Positions 44,532-53,648 of a stretch of DNA of 64,000 bases are shown here, piece by piece; positions within the stretch are counted from its first letter, which is position 1, and each line of letters starts with the position of its first letter. The notes below the pieces were generated by a model. That model was not told the origin of the DNA and searched no databases. It was given only the letters and a program-made list of their open reading frames with translations. Source of the stretch: Neobacillus niacini (GTDB taxonomy: Bacteria > Bacillota > Bacilli > Bacillales > Cytobacillaceae). Location: positions 1 through 64,000 of the forward strand of contig NZ_JACWFG010000020.1 of assembly GCF_019749295.1 (NCBI RefSeq), in the 5' to 3' direction. The translations under genes and the position numbers were made by a program.

Positions 44532-44915
44532 TCAAAGCTGGAGCGGTTCTACTATTTGGTCACCATTTATCCCTGTGTAAACAGCTTTTCTCTCATTAAT
44601 ATTAACGGTATAAGAGACGATTCCTGCGTTACCAAGCTCTCTTAGAAAGTCTAAAAAAGGAAGGGTAATGTTTGCGATTGATTGTAAGGCGTGGTCCCTA
44701 TCAAATTGATTTGAAATCACAAAGTTAACTTGAGGTTCTGTGTTTAACTCTGAGTTTTCTGCTTTGTAAGTGGCCCGGCCTGTGGCAACATCGATATCGT
44801 ATTGTATAATCCCGATAGTGTGCAGCTCCTCCAAAAATTGTGCAAAGCTGGTTTTTCCTGTACTTCTTCTTTCAATAACCTCATGTACATCTTTTTCACT
44901 TGGTTTTTTATTCAT
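44532..44915 (-). CDS. DUF1398 family protein
   Basis: A 127-aa cytosolic protein with two similar halves: FLEELHTIGIIQYDIDVATG then RATYKAE, and FLRELGNAGIVSYTVNINER then KAVYTGING. This repeated G-I-x-x-Y-x-V/I-D-x-x-x-R-x-x-Y pattern is typical of DUF1398; duplication within one protein is notable. No catalytic residues apparent. ATG follows a GGAGGATGC site. Function unknown. Confidence 0.75.
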   Translation of the reverse strand: MNKKPSEKDVHEVIERRSTGKTSFAQFLEELHTIGIIQYDIDVATGRATYKAENSELNTEPQVNFVISNQFDRDHALQSIANITLPFLDFLRELGNAGIVSYTVNINERKAVYTGINGDQIVEPLQL

Positions 44916-45054
44916 AATGCATCCTCCATCGCGTGTTGTTCTTTCCTCATTTTAACCGTTGAGTGAGTTCTTATTCCCTTAAGCAATTTTTGTGAAAAGT
45001 GAAAGTCTACTCTGTTGGATGGAATCATTTTTTTATAAAATAAGATAAATCTTA

Positions 45055-45080
45055 AAAACTTCCCTTCAGGGCAATTCGTC
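45055..45080 (+). promoter_or_regulatory. Candidate ECF-type promoter for the sigma operon
   Basis: AAAAC (45055-45059) and CGTC (45077-45080) are 17 bases apart, matching the general ECF sigma pattern; the operon encodes an ECF sigma factor and may activate itself. Weak evidence. Confidence 0.35.
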
Positions 45081-45105
45081 TAAATAAGGGAAGGGGGAAG
45101 AAGTT

Positions 45106-45639
45106 GTGGAAGAGATGATATTTGAAGGAAGCATCACAGAGGATAAAGACCTCCTGATTGATGAAATTATGAATCAATATGGACAAGAGATCCTCCAGCT
45201 GGCTTATTCCTATGTAAATAATAAAGCGATTGCGGAGGATTTAACGCAGGATATCTTCGTTAAATGCTATAAAAACCTCCATACATATAACGGTAAATCT
45301 AAATTGAGGACGTGGCTGTGGCGGATTGCTATCAATCATTGCAAGGATTTCCATAGAAGCTGGTACACCAAAAATGTGGTTATTGCCGGTGAAGAAATGC
45401 CCAGTAACGGTACCAAGAAAGAGCTTGTTGAGCAGGCTGTGATCCAAAAGGAAGAAGATGATGAATTAATTGCAGCGATTATGAAATTGCCGATTAAATA
45501 TCGAGAAGTGATCTATCTCTTTTACTATGAAGAACTGCCGCTTAAGGAAATTGCACTGGTAACGGGCAGTGGTCTAAATACGGTTAAGACTAGACTAAGG
45601 CGGGCCAAAGAACTTCTGAAGGAAGAATTGGAGGAATAG
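45106..45639 (+). CDS. ECF-family RNA polymerase sigma factor
   Basis: A 177-aa ECF sigma factor. Region 2 (about 20-90) has LAYSYVNNKAIAEDLTQDIF then WLWRIAINHCKDFHR; region 4 (about 120-170) has LPIKYREVIYLFYYEELPLK and SGLNTVKTRLRRAKELL. No anti-sigma gene with a zinc motif follows; instead a PadR-like regulator and a SEDS-like membrane protein do, with gaps of 0 and 7 bases. GTG start with AAGGGGGAAG upstream. This sigma/PadR/SEDS organisation is seen elsewhere in Bacilli. Confidence 0.9.
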   Translation: MEEMIFEGSITEDKDLLIDEIMNQYGQEILQLAYSYVNNKAIAEDLTQDIFVKCYKNLHTYNGKSKLRTWLWRIAINHCKDFHRSWYTKNVVIAGEEMPSNGTKKELVEQAVIQKEEDDELIAAIMKLPIKYREVIYLFYYEELPLKEIALVTGSGLNTVKTRLRRAKELLKEELEE

Positions 45640-46050
45640 ATGATGGAGGACCGTTTAAAGAATTTAAAAAAGAAAATGGATAAAAAAACATTTGCTACCG
45701 TGAAATTTTCAGAAGACCATCAAAAGGAGATTCACAGAAGAATAAACCAACAGGAAGAACGGGATGAGGACATCCTGTTGTCAGTTATGCAGCTTCTCGT
45801 TCAAGAGAAAACAGGCCATGAATTAACTGGGCTTCTGCGGGGACGAGGAATACAAAAATTTGAGAATAACGAAGGATTTTTGTATACCATGTTACATCGT
45901 TTAGAACAGACAGGGTGTATCGATACCAAATGGGATGAGTCAGGAGCCAAATATTATTGGTTAAAAAATAAAGGCAGAAAATTATTAAGCAAAGCAGAAC
46001 AAAAACGAGCAAAGCATGTGTTGGTATTAAAGGAATTGCTAGGGAGGTGA
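45640..46050 (+). CDS. PadR-family transcriptional regulator
   Basis: A 136-aa DNA-binding protein with a PadR winged helix: ILLSVMQLLVQEKTGHELTG, NEGFLYTMLHRLEQTGCIDT, KWDESGAKYYWLKNKGRKLL. It has an N-terminal basic stretch of about 40 residues before the domain. ATG sits directly after the sigma gene TAG with GGAGGAATAG as its site. PadR genes in operon with permease-prefix membrane proteins are common; it probably controls this operon or its activity. Confidence 0.87.
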   Translation: MMEDRLKNLKKKMDKKTFATVKFSEDHQKEIHRRINQQEERDEDILLSVMQLLVQEKTGHELTGLLRGRGIQKFENNEGFLYTMLHRLEQTGCIDTKWDESGAKYYWLKNKGRKLLSKAEQKRAKHVLVLKELLGR

Positions 46051-46057
46051 GTGTTCA

Positions 46058-47335
46058 TTGACGAATAACAAAAAACATATTTTCCTAAATGAAGTTATGA
46101 ATCAAATTCGATCAAAGGAAGCAAAAAATTATGTAGCCAACGAATTAAATTATCATGTTATGGAAGCAAAAAAGGTATGGATGGAAAAAGGTTTACCAGA
46201 GAGTGAGGCGGAAGACAAAGCGGTCGAACAAATGGGAAGCCCAACAAAACTGGGTATCCAGATGAACAAGCTGCATCGCCCAAAGGTGGACTGGTGGCTG
46301 ATTCTTCTTTTAGTCGTGTCCATGGGTTTAAGCTTCCTGCCGATGTTCTCTCTCGGTTATATGAAAGACACTTACCATTTTATCATTTCTAAGTTTCTCA
46401 TTGCTCTTATTGGATTCGCTGCAACTGTAGGCGTCATGCTGGTGGATTACCGAAAGTGGAAAAAGCAGGGCTGGCTATTTTACATAATCGGAATGTTCCT
46501 GCTATTCATCTTGGCTTTTTTCTCGAACACGATGATAAACGGGCTGAAGCTAATAAAGTTTGGACCGGTTACCATTGAAAGTCTGATGGCGTTGCCGTTC
46601 TTCTATCTTGCGTGGGCTTCGTTTTTCAATAATGGAAAATTAAGAATTTGGCAGTTTCTATTATTGTTTCTCAGCCCCATTCTGCTATTTCTTGCACTAC
46701 CATCTATTTCAACCATCTACCTTTATTCTGTGATGGTGTTCGTGATGCTTTGGTGGAGTAAATTCTCTAAAAAGGTTAAATGGATGATCTCTGCGGGTAC
46801 ATTTGGAACCATTTTGTTGACGGCCTTAGTGATTTGGCCATTTATTAAGCCTTATCAAATTGTAAGACTGCTGGCGTTTCTTAATCCAGAGAAGTATGCG
46901 GACACGGAAGGGTTCATTATACTTCGGATTCAGGAGATTATGTCAAAAGCTGGCTGGTTTGGACATTCCGGTGCAAGAGAGTTCATACCGGAAGCACATA
47001 CGAATTTTGTTTTTGTGAGTTTTACCTATCATTACGGATGGATTTTTGGCGTTTTACTGGTTATGATTCTCCTGCTGTTTGCAGCTAGGATGATGGTGAT
47101 CCAACCAAAGATTAAAGATTCTTATGGACAACTGCTTCTAATCGGCGGGGTTGCCCTTTATGGTATTCAGCTAGTCAGTAATATCGGTATGGCCTTGGGG
47201 TTATTCCCCATGACTTCAATGTCACTGCCTTTCATTAGTTACGGTTTAATGCCAACCTTGCTTAATGCGATATTAATAGGGGCTGTGTTAAGTGTTTATC
47301 GTCGGAAAGACTTGTATGGAAATGTTAATCAATAG
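46058..47335 (+). CDS. SEDS (FtsW/RodA-like) membrane protein with permease-prefix domain; catalytic Asp replaced
   Basis: A 425-aa protein. Residues 1-75 form a DUF1700/permease-prefix helical domain (LNEVMNQIRSKEAKNYVANE); about ten membrane helices follow, matching SEDS glycosyltransferases such as FtsW and RodA. The loop PEAHTNFVFVSFTYHYGWIF aligns with PExHTDFIFAxxxEExG of FtsW/RodA, but the catalytic aspartate is Asn (N316, AAT at 47003). It may thus lack transglycosylase activity and act as a regulator or lipid II-binding protein. TTG start with AGGGAGG. Last gene of the sigma operon. Confidence 0.85.
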   Translation: MTNNKKHIFLNEVMNQIRSKEAKNYVANELNYHVMEAKKVWMEKGLPESEAEDKAVEQMGSPTKLGIQMNKLHRPKVDWWLILLLVVSMGLSFLPMFSLGYMKDTYHFIISKFLIALIGFAATVGVMLVDYRKWKKQGWLFYIIGMFLLFILAFFSNTMINGLKLIKFGPVTIESLMALPFFYLAWASFFNNGKLRIWQFLLLFLSPILLFLALPSISTIYLYSVMVFVMLWWSKFSKKVKWMISAGTFGTILLTALVIWPFIKPYQIVRLLAFLNPEKYADTEGFIILRIQEIMSKAGWFGHSGAREFIPEAHTNFVFVSFTYHYGWIFGVLLVMILLLFAARMMVIQPKIKDSYGQLLLIGGVALYGIQLVSNIGMALGLFPMTSMSLPFISYGLMPTLLNAILIGAVLSVYRRKDLYGNVNQ

Positions 47336-47383
47336 AGAACATTATAAAGGTAACTTAAATAGATTGTATTACCTTCAACGAAC

Positions 47384-47418
47384 GGGTGCTTTCCTTTAGA
47401 GGATAAGCACCCTTTTTT
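47384..47418 (+). terminator. Terminator of the sigma/PadR/SEDS operon
   Basis: GGGTGCTT - TCCTTTAGAGGAT - AAGCACCC followed by TTTTTT. Confidence 0.9.
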
Positions 47419-47523
47419 ATAGAACTAATAACAGTTTTTCGGCAAATGTAAACAAAAGTTGATATTGAATTTATATTCCATTAGTAAACTCATAAACGAA
47501 CAACATTTAAGGAGGTTTATATT

Positions 47524-49644
47524 TTGCAAAAACTATTACATCCAATTACAGATTGGGTTTCCACTAAACGTGGGATGTGGGTTACGATTATCACTTGGCT
47601 CGTCCTGATGGTCGGACTAAGTGCGGGACCAAGACTTGGCGATTATCAAGTAACGAATTTTCAATCGCTTCCTGATGAAGCACAATCTATAATAGCTGAG
47701 AAAAAGACAGAAGAGATATTTCCTAATGAGCAAGGGACACCAGGAATCCTTGTATTCCATAATGAGAATGGAGATATACGTACCGATGAGGTCATACAAA
47801 TACTAAATGGAATCGCAGCAGAAGATATTAACGGAATTGAGACAATCGTTGATATAAGCGTCCTTCCGCCTCAAGCGTTAACAGGCTTTATCTCTGATGA
47901 TGGTTCAACGATGATAGTTCCGATGGAGTTAGAACGTGGTCTAGGCAGTAGTGAGTATTCCGAAATCAATGACAAGGCATCTGAGATAGGTAATAAGATG
48001 GCAGATAAGTTTGAAAATATGTCCTTTTATATCACCGGTCCAGCAGGGATTGCGGGGGACACACTAAAGTTATTTGAACAAGCGGACTTTGTGTTATTAC
48101 TTGCAACAATCGTTATTATTTTAGTTTTACTTATAGCGATTTACCGTTCACCTTTACTTGCATTTATACCTCTTCTTGCAACAGCTATTGTCTATCAGGT
48201 CGTGAATCAAAGTATTGCATTACTGGGGGCAGGCGGGTTAGAAATCAATAACTCAACCACCTCCATCATGAGCATTTTACTTTTTGCTGCAGTGATTGAC
48301 TATTCACTATTTGTATTCTCTCGTTACCGTGAGGAGCTTAACAAGGTAGAAAGTAAATATGAAGCGATGAAACTTGCTATGCGTGCAACTGGAGAGCCTG
48401 TATTTTTTGCAGGGGGAACTGTGTTAGCAGCAATGCTAGTCTTATTTTTTGCTAATTTCCGTGACTATCAAAATTTTGCTCCCATATTTGGGCTTGCCAT
48501 GTTCTTCATCATGTTAGCATCGATCACATTGGTTCCAGCTTTATTTACCCTATTTGGCCGTAAAGCATTTTGGCCGAAAGTTCCAAAGTACGGCCAAGAA
48601 AAAGAAGTTAAACACGGAATTTGGGGGCCAATTGCTAAGTTTGTCGTGAATAAGCCAGGCTTTTCTGGAGGCATTGTTGGTATTTTCCTTCTCATTACTG
48701 CTTTCAATATGTTTAATCTTGACTTTGAATTTGATACAGTCAAAAAGTTTCCTGAAGATCTGCCTTCTCGAGTGGGTTATGAAATTGTAGAGTCAAGATA
48801 TGATAAAGGTGAATTAGCACCTGCAACACTGTTAATCGAAAGTGATAAAACTATAGACCAAACTGACGTAACTGCTTTTACAGAAAAACTACAAGAATAT
48901 GATAAGATTGCATCTGTACGTTTGACTGCACAATCTGAAGACGCTAAGGCTTTAAAGTTAAGTGTTGTGTTAGCAATGAATCCATATTCTACGGAGTCTA
49001 TGAATTTTATTAAAGATTTACGTGAGGATACACCCAATCTATTAAAGGATCTTTCCATATCTGGAGAGCCCTACTATAGTGGAGTAACTGCAAAGCTAGT
49101 AGATGAGCGTGATGTAAATACGAGAGATATCTTTACCATTGTGACACTTGAAACATTACTAATACTCGTTCTCTTATTTGCCCTAACTCGTTCCATTAAA
49201 ATGCCAATCTATATGGTGGCGACCATTTTACTATCCTATTTATCTGCACTAGGTCTAGGTATATTCCTTGTTGATATCTTGTTTGGTTTTGATGCATTAA
49301 GTACTCGAGTTCCTGTATATGCTTTCATCTTCCTTGTGGCTTTAGGTATCGATTATAACATCATCCTTGCATCAAGATTTATAGAAGAAAGGAAGGCACA
49401 TCGAGTAAAGGATGCTCTTGAAGTGGCAATCCGTAATACTGGTGGAGTAATATCTTCTGCTGGTATCATACTAGCTGCAACTTTTGCAGCTTTGACAACG
49501 ATGCCTATTGCTGACCTTTTCGTATTTGGATTCATCGTTTCAATTGGAATCTTACTTGATACTTTCTTAGTTCGTGGGATGCTCCTCCCGGCATTGATAC
49601 TGTTATTTGAAAAAGATAAGCAAGCATCTCATAATAGACAGTAA
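47524..49644 (+). CDS. MMPL/RND-family exporter (YdfJ-like)
   Basis: A 706-aa RND-superfamily transporter with two halves, each one helix plus extracytoplasmic domain plus five to six helices. Motifs FAAVIDYSLFVFSRYREEL and VALGIDYNIILASRFIEER (Asp-Tyr in helix 4/10) are the proton relay of MMPL proteins. The closest layout is B. subtilis YdfJ (about 724 aa), also next to a two-component system (YdfHI). TTG start ten bases after AAGGAGGTTTA. It likely exports lipids, antimicrobials or detergents; the adjacent kinase/regulator pair probably controls it. Confidence 0.9.
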   Translation: MQKLLHPITDWVSTKRGMWVTIITWLVLMVGLSAGPRLGDYQVTNFQSLPDEAQSIIAEKKTEEIFPNEQGTPGILVFHNENGDIRTDEVIQILNGIAAEDINGIETIVDISVLPPQALTGFISDDGSTMIVPMELERGLGSSEYSEINDKASEIGNKMADKFENMSFYITGPAGIAGDTLKLFEQADFVLLLATIVIILVLLIAIYRSPLLAFIPLLATAIVYQVVNQSIALLGAGGLEINNSTTSIMSILLFAAVIDYSLFVFSRYREELNKVESKYEAMKLAMRATGEPVFFAGGTVLAAMLVLFFANFRDYQNFAPIFGLAMFFIMLASITLVPALFTLFGRKAFWPKVPKYGQEKEVKHGIWGPIAKFVVNKPGFSGGIVGIFLLITAFNMFNLDFEFDTVKKFPEDLPSRVGYEIVESRYDKGELAPATLLIESDKTIDQTDVTAFTEKLQEYDKIASVRLTAQSEDAKALKLSVVLAMNPYSTESMNFIKDLREDTPNLLKDLSISGEPYYSGVTAKLVDERDVNTRDIFTIVTLETLLILVLLFALTRSIKMPIYMVATILLSYLSALGLGIFLVDILFGFDALSTRVPVYAFIFLVALGIDYNIILASRFIEERKAHRVKDALEVAIRNTGGVISSAGIILAATFAALTTMPIADLFVFGFIVSIGILLDTFLVRGMLLPALILLFEKDKQASHNRQ

Positions 49645-49692
49645 ATAGAAAACATTGGCTTCCTTTGTATTCTACTTTTAGGAGGTATGATT

Positions 49693-50364
49693 ATGAAGAT
49701 TCTTGTTGTAGATGATGATGTCTATATTCAACAGCTCGTATCGATCCACTTAAGTGGAGAAGGTTATCTAGTATATAGAGCTAATCATGCTGAGGAAGCA
49801 TTAGACCTGTTGGAAGAAAAAACAGTGGATTTAGCGATTGTCGATGTAATGATGCCTGGGATGGATGGGTTTGAATTGACAAAGATATTGTCAAACGACT
49901 ATGATATCCCAGTTATTTTGCTGACTGCCAAAGGGCAGATTGGTGATAAGGAACAAGGCTTCTTATCTGGTTCTGAGGACTATATCGTTAAGCCTTTTGA
50001 GGTGAAGGAACTCCTATTCCGTGTTGCTGTTGTTTTACGACGTTTCGAACGTGCCATGGAAACGGTAATTAAAGTGGGAAATCTCGTATTAGATCGAAAG
50101 AATTTTGAATTAATTATCAATCAAGAAACCGTCCTTCCGCCATTAAAGGAATTTGAACTATTAAGTTTATTAGCTTCACGTGTAAATAAGATTACACCTA
50201 GGTCACTTCTAGTTGAACAAGTATGGGGAGTTGATTATGAAGGTGGAGAACAAACGCTAAATACACATATAAATCGAATCCGGGAACGCTTAAAAAAATA
50301 CGAAGCATCGGTGGAAATTCAAACGGTTCGAGGAATTGGCTACAAGCTAGAGGTTACGAAATGA
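49693..50364 (+). CDS. OmpR-family response regulator
   Basis: A 223-aa regulator. Receiver domain 1-115 with acidic pocket DDD (7-9), phospho-acceptor D51 in IVDVMMPG, and K in VKPFEVKELLFR; winged-helix output about 130-223 (PLKEFELLSLLASRVNKITP, GGEQTLNTHINRIRERL). ATG at 49693 (MKILVVDDD) lies about seven bases after AGGAGG; an ATG two codons earlier is too close. Operon with the exporter before and the kinase after. Confidence 0.93.
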   Translation: MKILVVDDDVYIQQLVSIHLSGEGYLVYRANHAEEALDLLEEKTVDLAIVDVMMPGMDGFELTKILSNDYDIPVILLTAKGQIGDKEQGFLSGSEDYIVKPFEVKELLFRVAVVLRRFERAMETVIKVGNLVLDRKNFELIINQETVLPPLKEFELLSLLASRVNKITPRSLLVEQVWGVDYEGGEQTLNTHINRIRERLKKYEASVEIQTVRGIGYKLEVTK

Positions 50365-51758
50365 GAACTTTAAATCGGAAATTCATTGTTGCAACACTAC
50401 TGATTCTGACGATTAGCATCACGATTGGAATGATATTAGCCAATTTTACTTATTTGACATCTACAAAACAGAAGATTGATCAGCAAAATGTAGAGATTGC
50501 ACAAAGAATTACATTAAACCTTGAGAGTATGCATGCTGATCCTTCCTCCTTTGAGCCTTTTTTGGAATCAATCGGAAATCTCGGATATCAATTATATGTG
50601 CTCAACGAACACGGGAAAGAAGCTTATTTTGGCAAGCCTTTTACTAAGAATGAACCTCCTAATGAAGCTAAGAAAGTTATTACAGAAAAAAGGATTTACC
50701 ATGGCATGAGCAACTTTTCCCATAAGTTTTTATTGATGGGGCACTTTTCGAATGATGTAAGGAATACAGTAGGTGTTCCATTCACAATGAGCGGGGTAGA
50801 ATACGGTTTGTTTATACGTCCCAATAATAAACTGCTTTTTTCTGATATTCATATGATTTTAGCATGGTTTTTTGTAGCGGTTGCTGTTGTTAGTATTAGT
50901 GGTGTAATCCTATTCGCAAAGCATCTTATTAAGCCGATTACAAAGTTAACCGAAGCCACCAAAGAGATCACACGTGAGAATTTCCATTATCCCTTAAAGA
51001 TTGAGCGTAATGATGAGATTGGACAATTAGTAGAAAGCTTTAACACCATGCAGAAGCAGTTACAGCATAATGATGAAGCCCGAAAATCCTTCATCAATAA
51101 TGTGTCACATGACTTTCAGTCGCCATTAATGAATATTCAGGGATATGCGGAACTTCTATTGTCACAAAAAGTAAATGAACGTGAATATAGAGAATACTTA
51201 CAGGTTATTGATCATGAATCAAAGCGGCTTTCCATTCTAACAAAGCAGTTATTACTATTAACATCCCTTGATCAGAAAGCTTATCCGATGATGATATCAG
51301 AGGTCCAATTAGATGAACAAATAAAACAAACCATCCGCAGGTATCATTGGCGGCTGCAGGAGAAGGAAATCGAAGTTTCTTATAAACTGCCCCCTGTTCG
51401 GATTAAGGTTGATGCGGAACTTATGAGCAACGTCTGGGACAATTTGATAACAAATGCGATAAAGTACAATATTAACGGAGGTAATATTTGGATCAGCTTA
51501 TCTAGAAACGAATCCTTCCTAAGGATCATTGTCAAAGATACAGGGATTGGAATGTCCCAGGAAGCGCTCACCCAAATTTTTGATCGTTTTTATCGTGTCG
51601 ATTCATCTCGAAAAAGTGGCGGTACAGGACTGGGTTTATCGATCGTTAAACAAATCATTGACCTGCATGGAGGAGAAATTAAGGTTGATAGCAAGGTTGC
51701 TAAAGGGACAACCTTCACCATTATCCTGCCTTATATGAATAAAAAATTGGAGGAATAA
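50361..51758 (+). CDS. HAMP-containing sensor histidine kinase
   Basis: A 465-aa membrane kinase. TM1 about 8-28, extracytoplasmic sensor about 29-165, TM2 about 166-188, HAMP 189-240 (LIKPITKLTEATKEITRENF), HisKA with H250 in NNVSHDFQSPL (Q where R usually stands), HATPase with N box, DTGIGM and GGTGLGLSIVK. Its ATGA start overlaps the regulator stop. It is the partner of the OmpR regulator before it, probably sensing the exporter's substrate or envelope stress. Confidence 0.93.
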   Translation: MRTLNRKFIVATLLILTISITIGMILANFTYLTSTKQKIDQQNVEIAQRITLNLESMHADPSSFEPFLESIGNLGYQLYVLNEHGKEAYFGKPFTKNEPPNEAKKVITEKRIYHGMSNFSHKFLLMGHFSNDVRNTVGVPFTMSGVEYGLFIRPNNKLLFSDIHMILAWFFVAVAVVSISGVILFAKHLIKPITKLTEATKEITRENFHYPLKIERNDEIGQLVESFNTMQKQLQHNDEARKSFINNVSHDFQSPLMNIQGYAELLLSQKVNEREYREYLQVIDHESKRLSILTKQLLLLTSLDQKAYPMMISEVQLDEQIKQTIRRYHWRLQEKEIEVSYKLPPVRIKVDAELMSNVWDNLITNAIKYNINGGNIWISLSRNESFLRIIVKDTGIGMSQEALTQIFDRFYRVDSSRKSGGTGLGLSIVKQIIDLHGGEIKVDSKVAKGTTFTIILPYMNKKLEE

Positions 51759-51761
51759 AAA

Positions 51762-52157
51762 ATGGAACAAACTTGGAGTATACGGCTCATTCGATTCTCA
51801 GCTATTTTCGGTATTATCGGCACTTTTCTTGGCTCTCAAATGTCAGGAAGTATGGATTATTCAATGAGACCCATCCATGCTCATATTCTATTAGTAGGAT
51901 GGTTATCAGTGTTTGCCTGGGGGATCTTTTATAAAGTATATAGTATTAAATATAAAAAACTTGTACCCATTCACAGTATACTCGGAATGCTAGGTGCTTT
52001 AGGTTTGACCGTAGGAATGTGGATGTACAATTTAAATCCATTCAATCTTAATGAGACCTTTGTAATGCTGTTCTTTATTGTGGGCGGTAGTTTACTTTTA
52101 CTTGCTTTTTTATTATTTGTGCCAATTACCTTTCTCATTAATAAACAGGAAAATTAG
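51762..52157 (+). CDS. Four-helix membrane protein, cbb3-oxidase-subunit-like pattern
   Basis: A 131-aa membrane protein with helices about 10-27, 41-62, 68-90 and 100-125. MRPIHAHILLVGWLSVFAWG resembles the HAHxxLxGW motif of heme-copper oxidase subunit I-like short proteins; LVPIHSILGMLGALGL has a second histidine in a related position. It follows the kinase gene by three bases, as the fourth gene of the operon (ATG after TTGGAGGAAT). Heme binding is a guess from the histidines; otherwise unknown. Confidence 0.65.
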   Translation: MEQTWSIRLIRFSAIFGIIGTFLGSQMSGSMDYSMRPIHAHILLVGWLSVFAWGIFYKVYSIKYKKLVPIHSILGMLGALGLTVGMWMYNLNPFNLNETFVMLFFIVGGSLLLLAFLLFVPITFLINKQEN

Positions 52158-52390
52158 AAAATGATTTAATAGGGGGGGAAATTTGCCTCCGAGATATTTA
52201 AGATACTCTATATTCAATATCAGCGGCGATGCTTCAAAAACGAAGTGTCGCTTCTTTATTCAAGTAAGTTTTAAAAATTAATAACTTAATAGGAAAATAG
52301 GCAACAAAAAAAAACACCGCGTATACGGTGCAAATGTGTTTGCCGATTTAGTTATAAATTCTTTTGCTGATTCTTTCTTTTGCTAGTGAT

Positions 52391-53251
52391 TTATTTCAGT
52401 GGAATCCAAATTTCTGAATAATAATCAGGGCTGGATGGATTCCCATTTGAGTAGACTTCTAAGTCTGGAGTTCCGGCATGCTCATAATGACTAGAAGGAA
52501 ACCATTCTGAGATGATTTGTTTCCAAACCTTTTGCATAGCATCAGGCATGGCACCGTGAACTTCAAATACTCCCCATTTTGAAGCTGGAATCTCTAGTTC
52601 CATCAGACCTTCTGGTGTTTCGCCAGTATGTGCGGCGGCAATCCAGTAATCCATTAACGGAGAACCAGGTGCACGTTTATCGACACAAACCCCAAGGACG
52701 CCTTTAATTTGCCCGTTATTCAAATCAAACAATAAATCATTTGTTCCATCAAAATGAACATCATCCCACATTTTAGGGATGCCAGCTAAATTCTCCCCAT
52801 TCTCGCAAGAAAACTCCCGCTTCACCCCAACAACTTTAAAACTCTCTTTTTCCACAACTTTGTAATTCATAGGTTCTGCCCCTTTCAAATTTACCTGAAT
52901 GCTCAGGCGGTTATAGGATTTCAGCTTTCCTGTGTAAGTACGTGCTTGACTAGGGGTTATTCCATGCTGCCTGCGGAAAGCCTTTGAAAAAGATTCGGGA
53001 GTGTCGTAGCCATATTTTAGGGCGACATCAATAATTTTGCTTTCAGTTGTAGAAAGCTCTTGTGCTGCCAGTGTTAACCGTCTGCGCCGGAGATATTCAC
53101 CTACAGGAATATCTGTAAGCACTGAAAAAATCCGTTGAAAGTGAAATTCCGACACATTTGCCTGCTTCGCTATACTTTCGATTGTTATATCCTCGAGCAA
53201 ATGATCTTCCATATAGTCTATTGCATGCTGTAATGATTCTACCCATCCCAT
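52391..53251 (-). CDS. AraC-family regulator with GyrI-like effector domain
   Basis: A 286-aa regulator. AraC-type DNA-binding domain at 1-100 (IESIAKQANVSEFHFQRIFS, LKYGYDTPESFSKAFRRQHG, then ITPSQART), then a GyrI/BmrR-like effector domain about 125-286 (VVEKESFKVVGVKREF, IPASKWGVFEVHG, SSPDYYSEIWIPL). ATG 53251 is eight bases after AGGAG; a GTG three codons upstream has none free. Such proteins activate genes in response to small hydrophobic compounds. Target unknown; the CAP-protein gene is divergent to it. Confidence 0.92.
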   Translation of the reverse strand: MGWVESLQHAIDYMEDHLLEDITIESIAKQANVSEFHFQRIFSVLTDIPVGEYLRRRRLTLAAQELSTTESKIIDVALKYGYDTPESFSKAFRRQHGITPSQARTYTGKLKSYNRLSIQVNLKGAEPMNYKVVEKESFKVVGVKREFSCENGENLAGIPKMWDDVHFDGTNDLLFDLNNGQIKGVLGVCVDKRAPGSPLMDYWIAAAHTGETPEGLMELEIPASKWGVFEVHGAMPDAMQKVWKQIISEWFPSSHYEHAGTPDLEVYSNGNPSSPDYYSEIWIPLK

Positions 53252-53648
53252 ATCGCTCACTCCTTATGTATATCGTAACAACTGCTGTAATCATAGTCCT
53301 GTCATTTTCTGCTCTGTTTTAACAGATAGCATAGTTAACTGAATAATATTTCTGTTAGTAATGATACTTTTCTGAAATATTTGTTAAAAATGTCCGGGTT
53401 TTTAAATGCTGTCAACCCTCCACTTTTATATAATTACTGGGAATATTTCTAGAAACTAGTAGATTAGGATTTGACCTGTTCTATCTATTAAATATTTGCA
53501 AACGCTAATAGTATAAGCTGAAATCAATATTCATGGCAGTAAAGAGTGATATTCGTGTTTTGTCTGTAAAATCCTTCCTAAAATATGACAAAAATCATGT
53601 GATACGATGGATTTGCAAATAACGGCAATTTTCAAGGAGGATTTCAAA

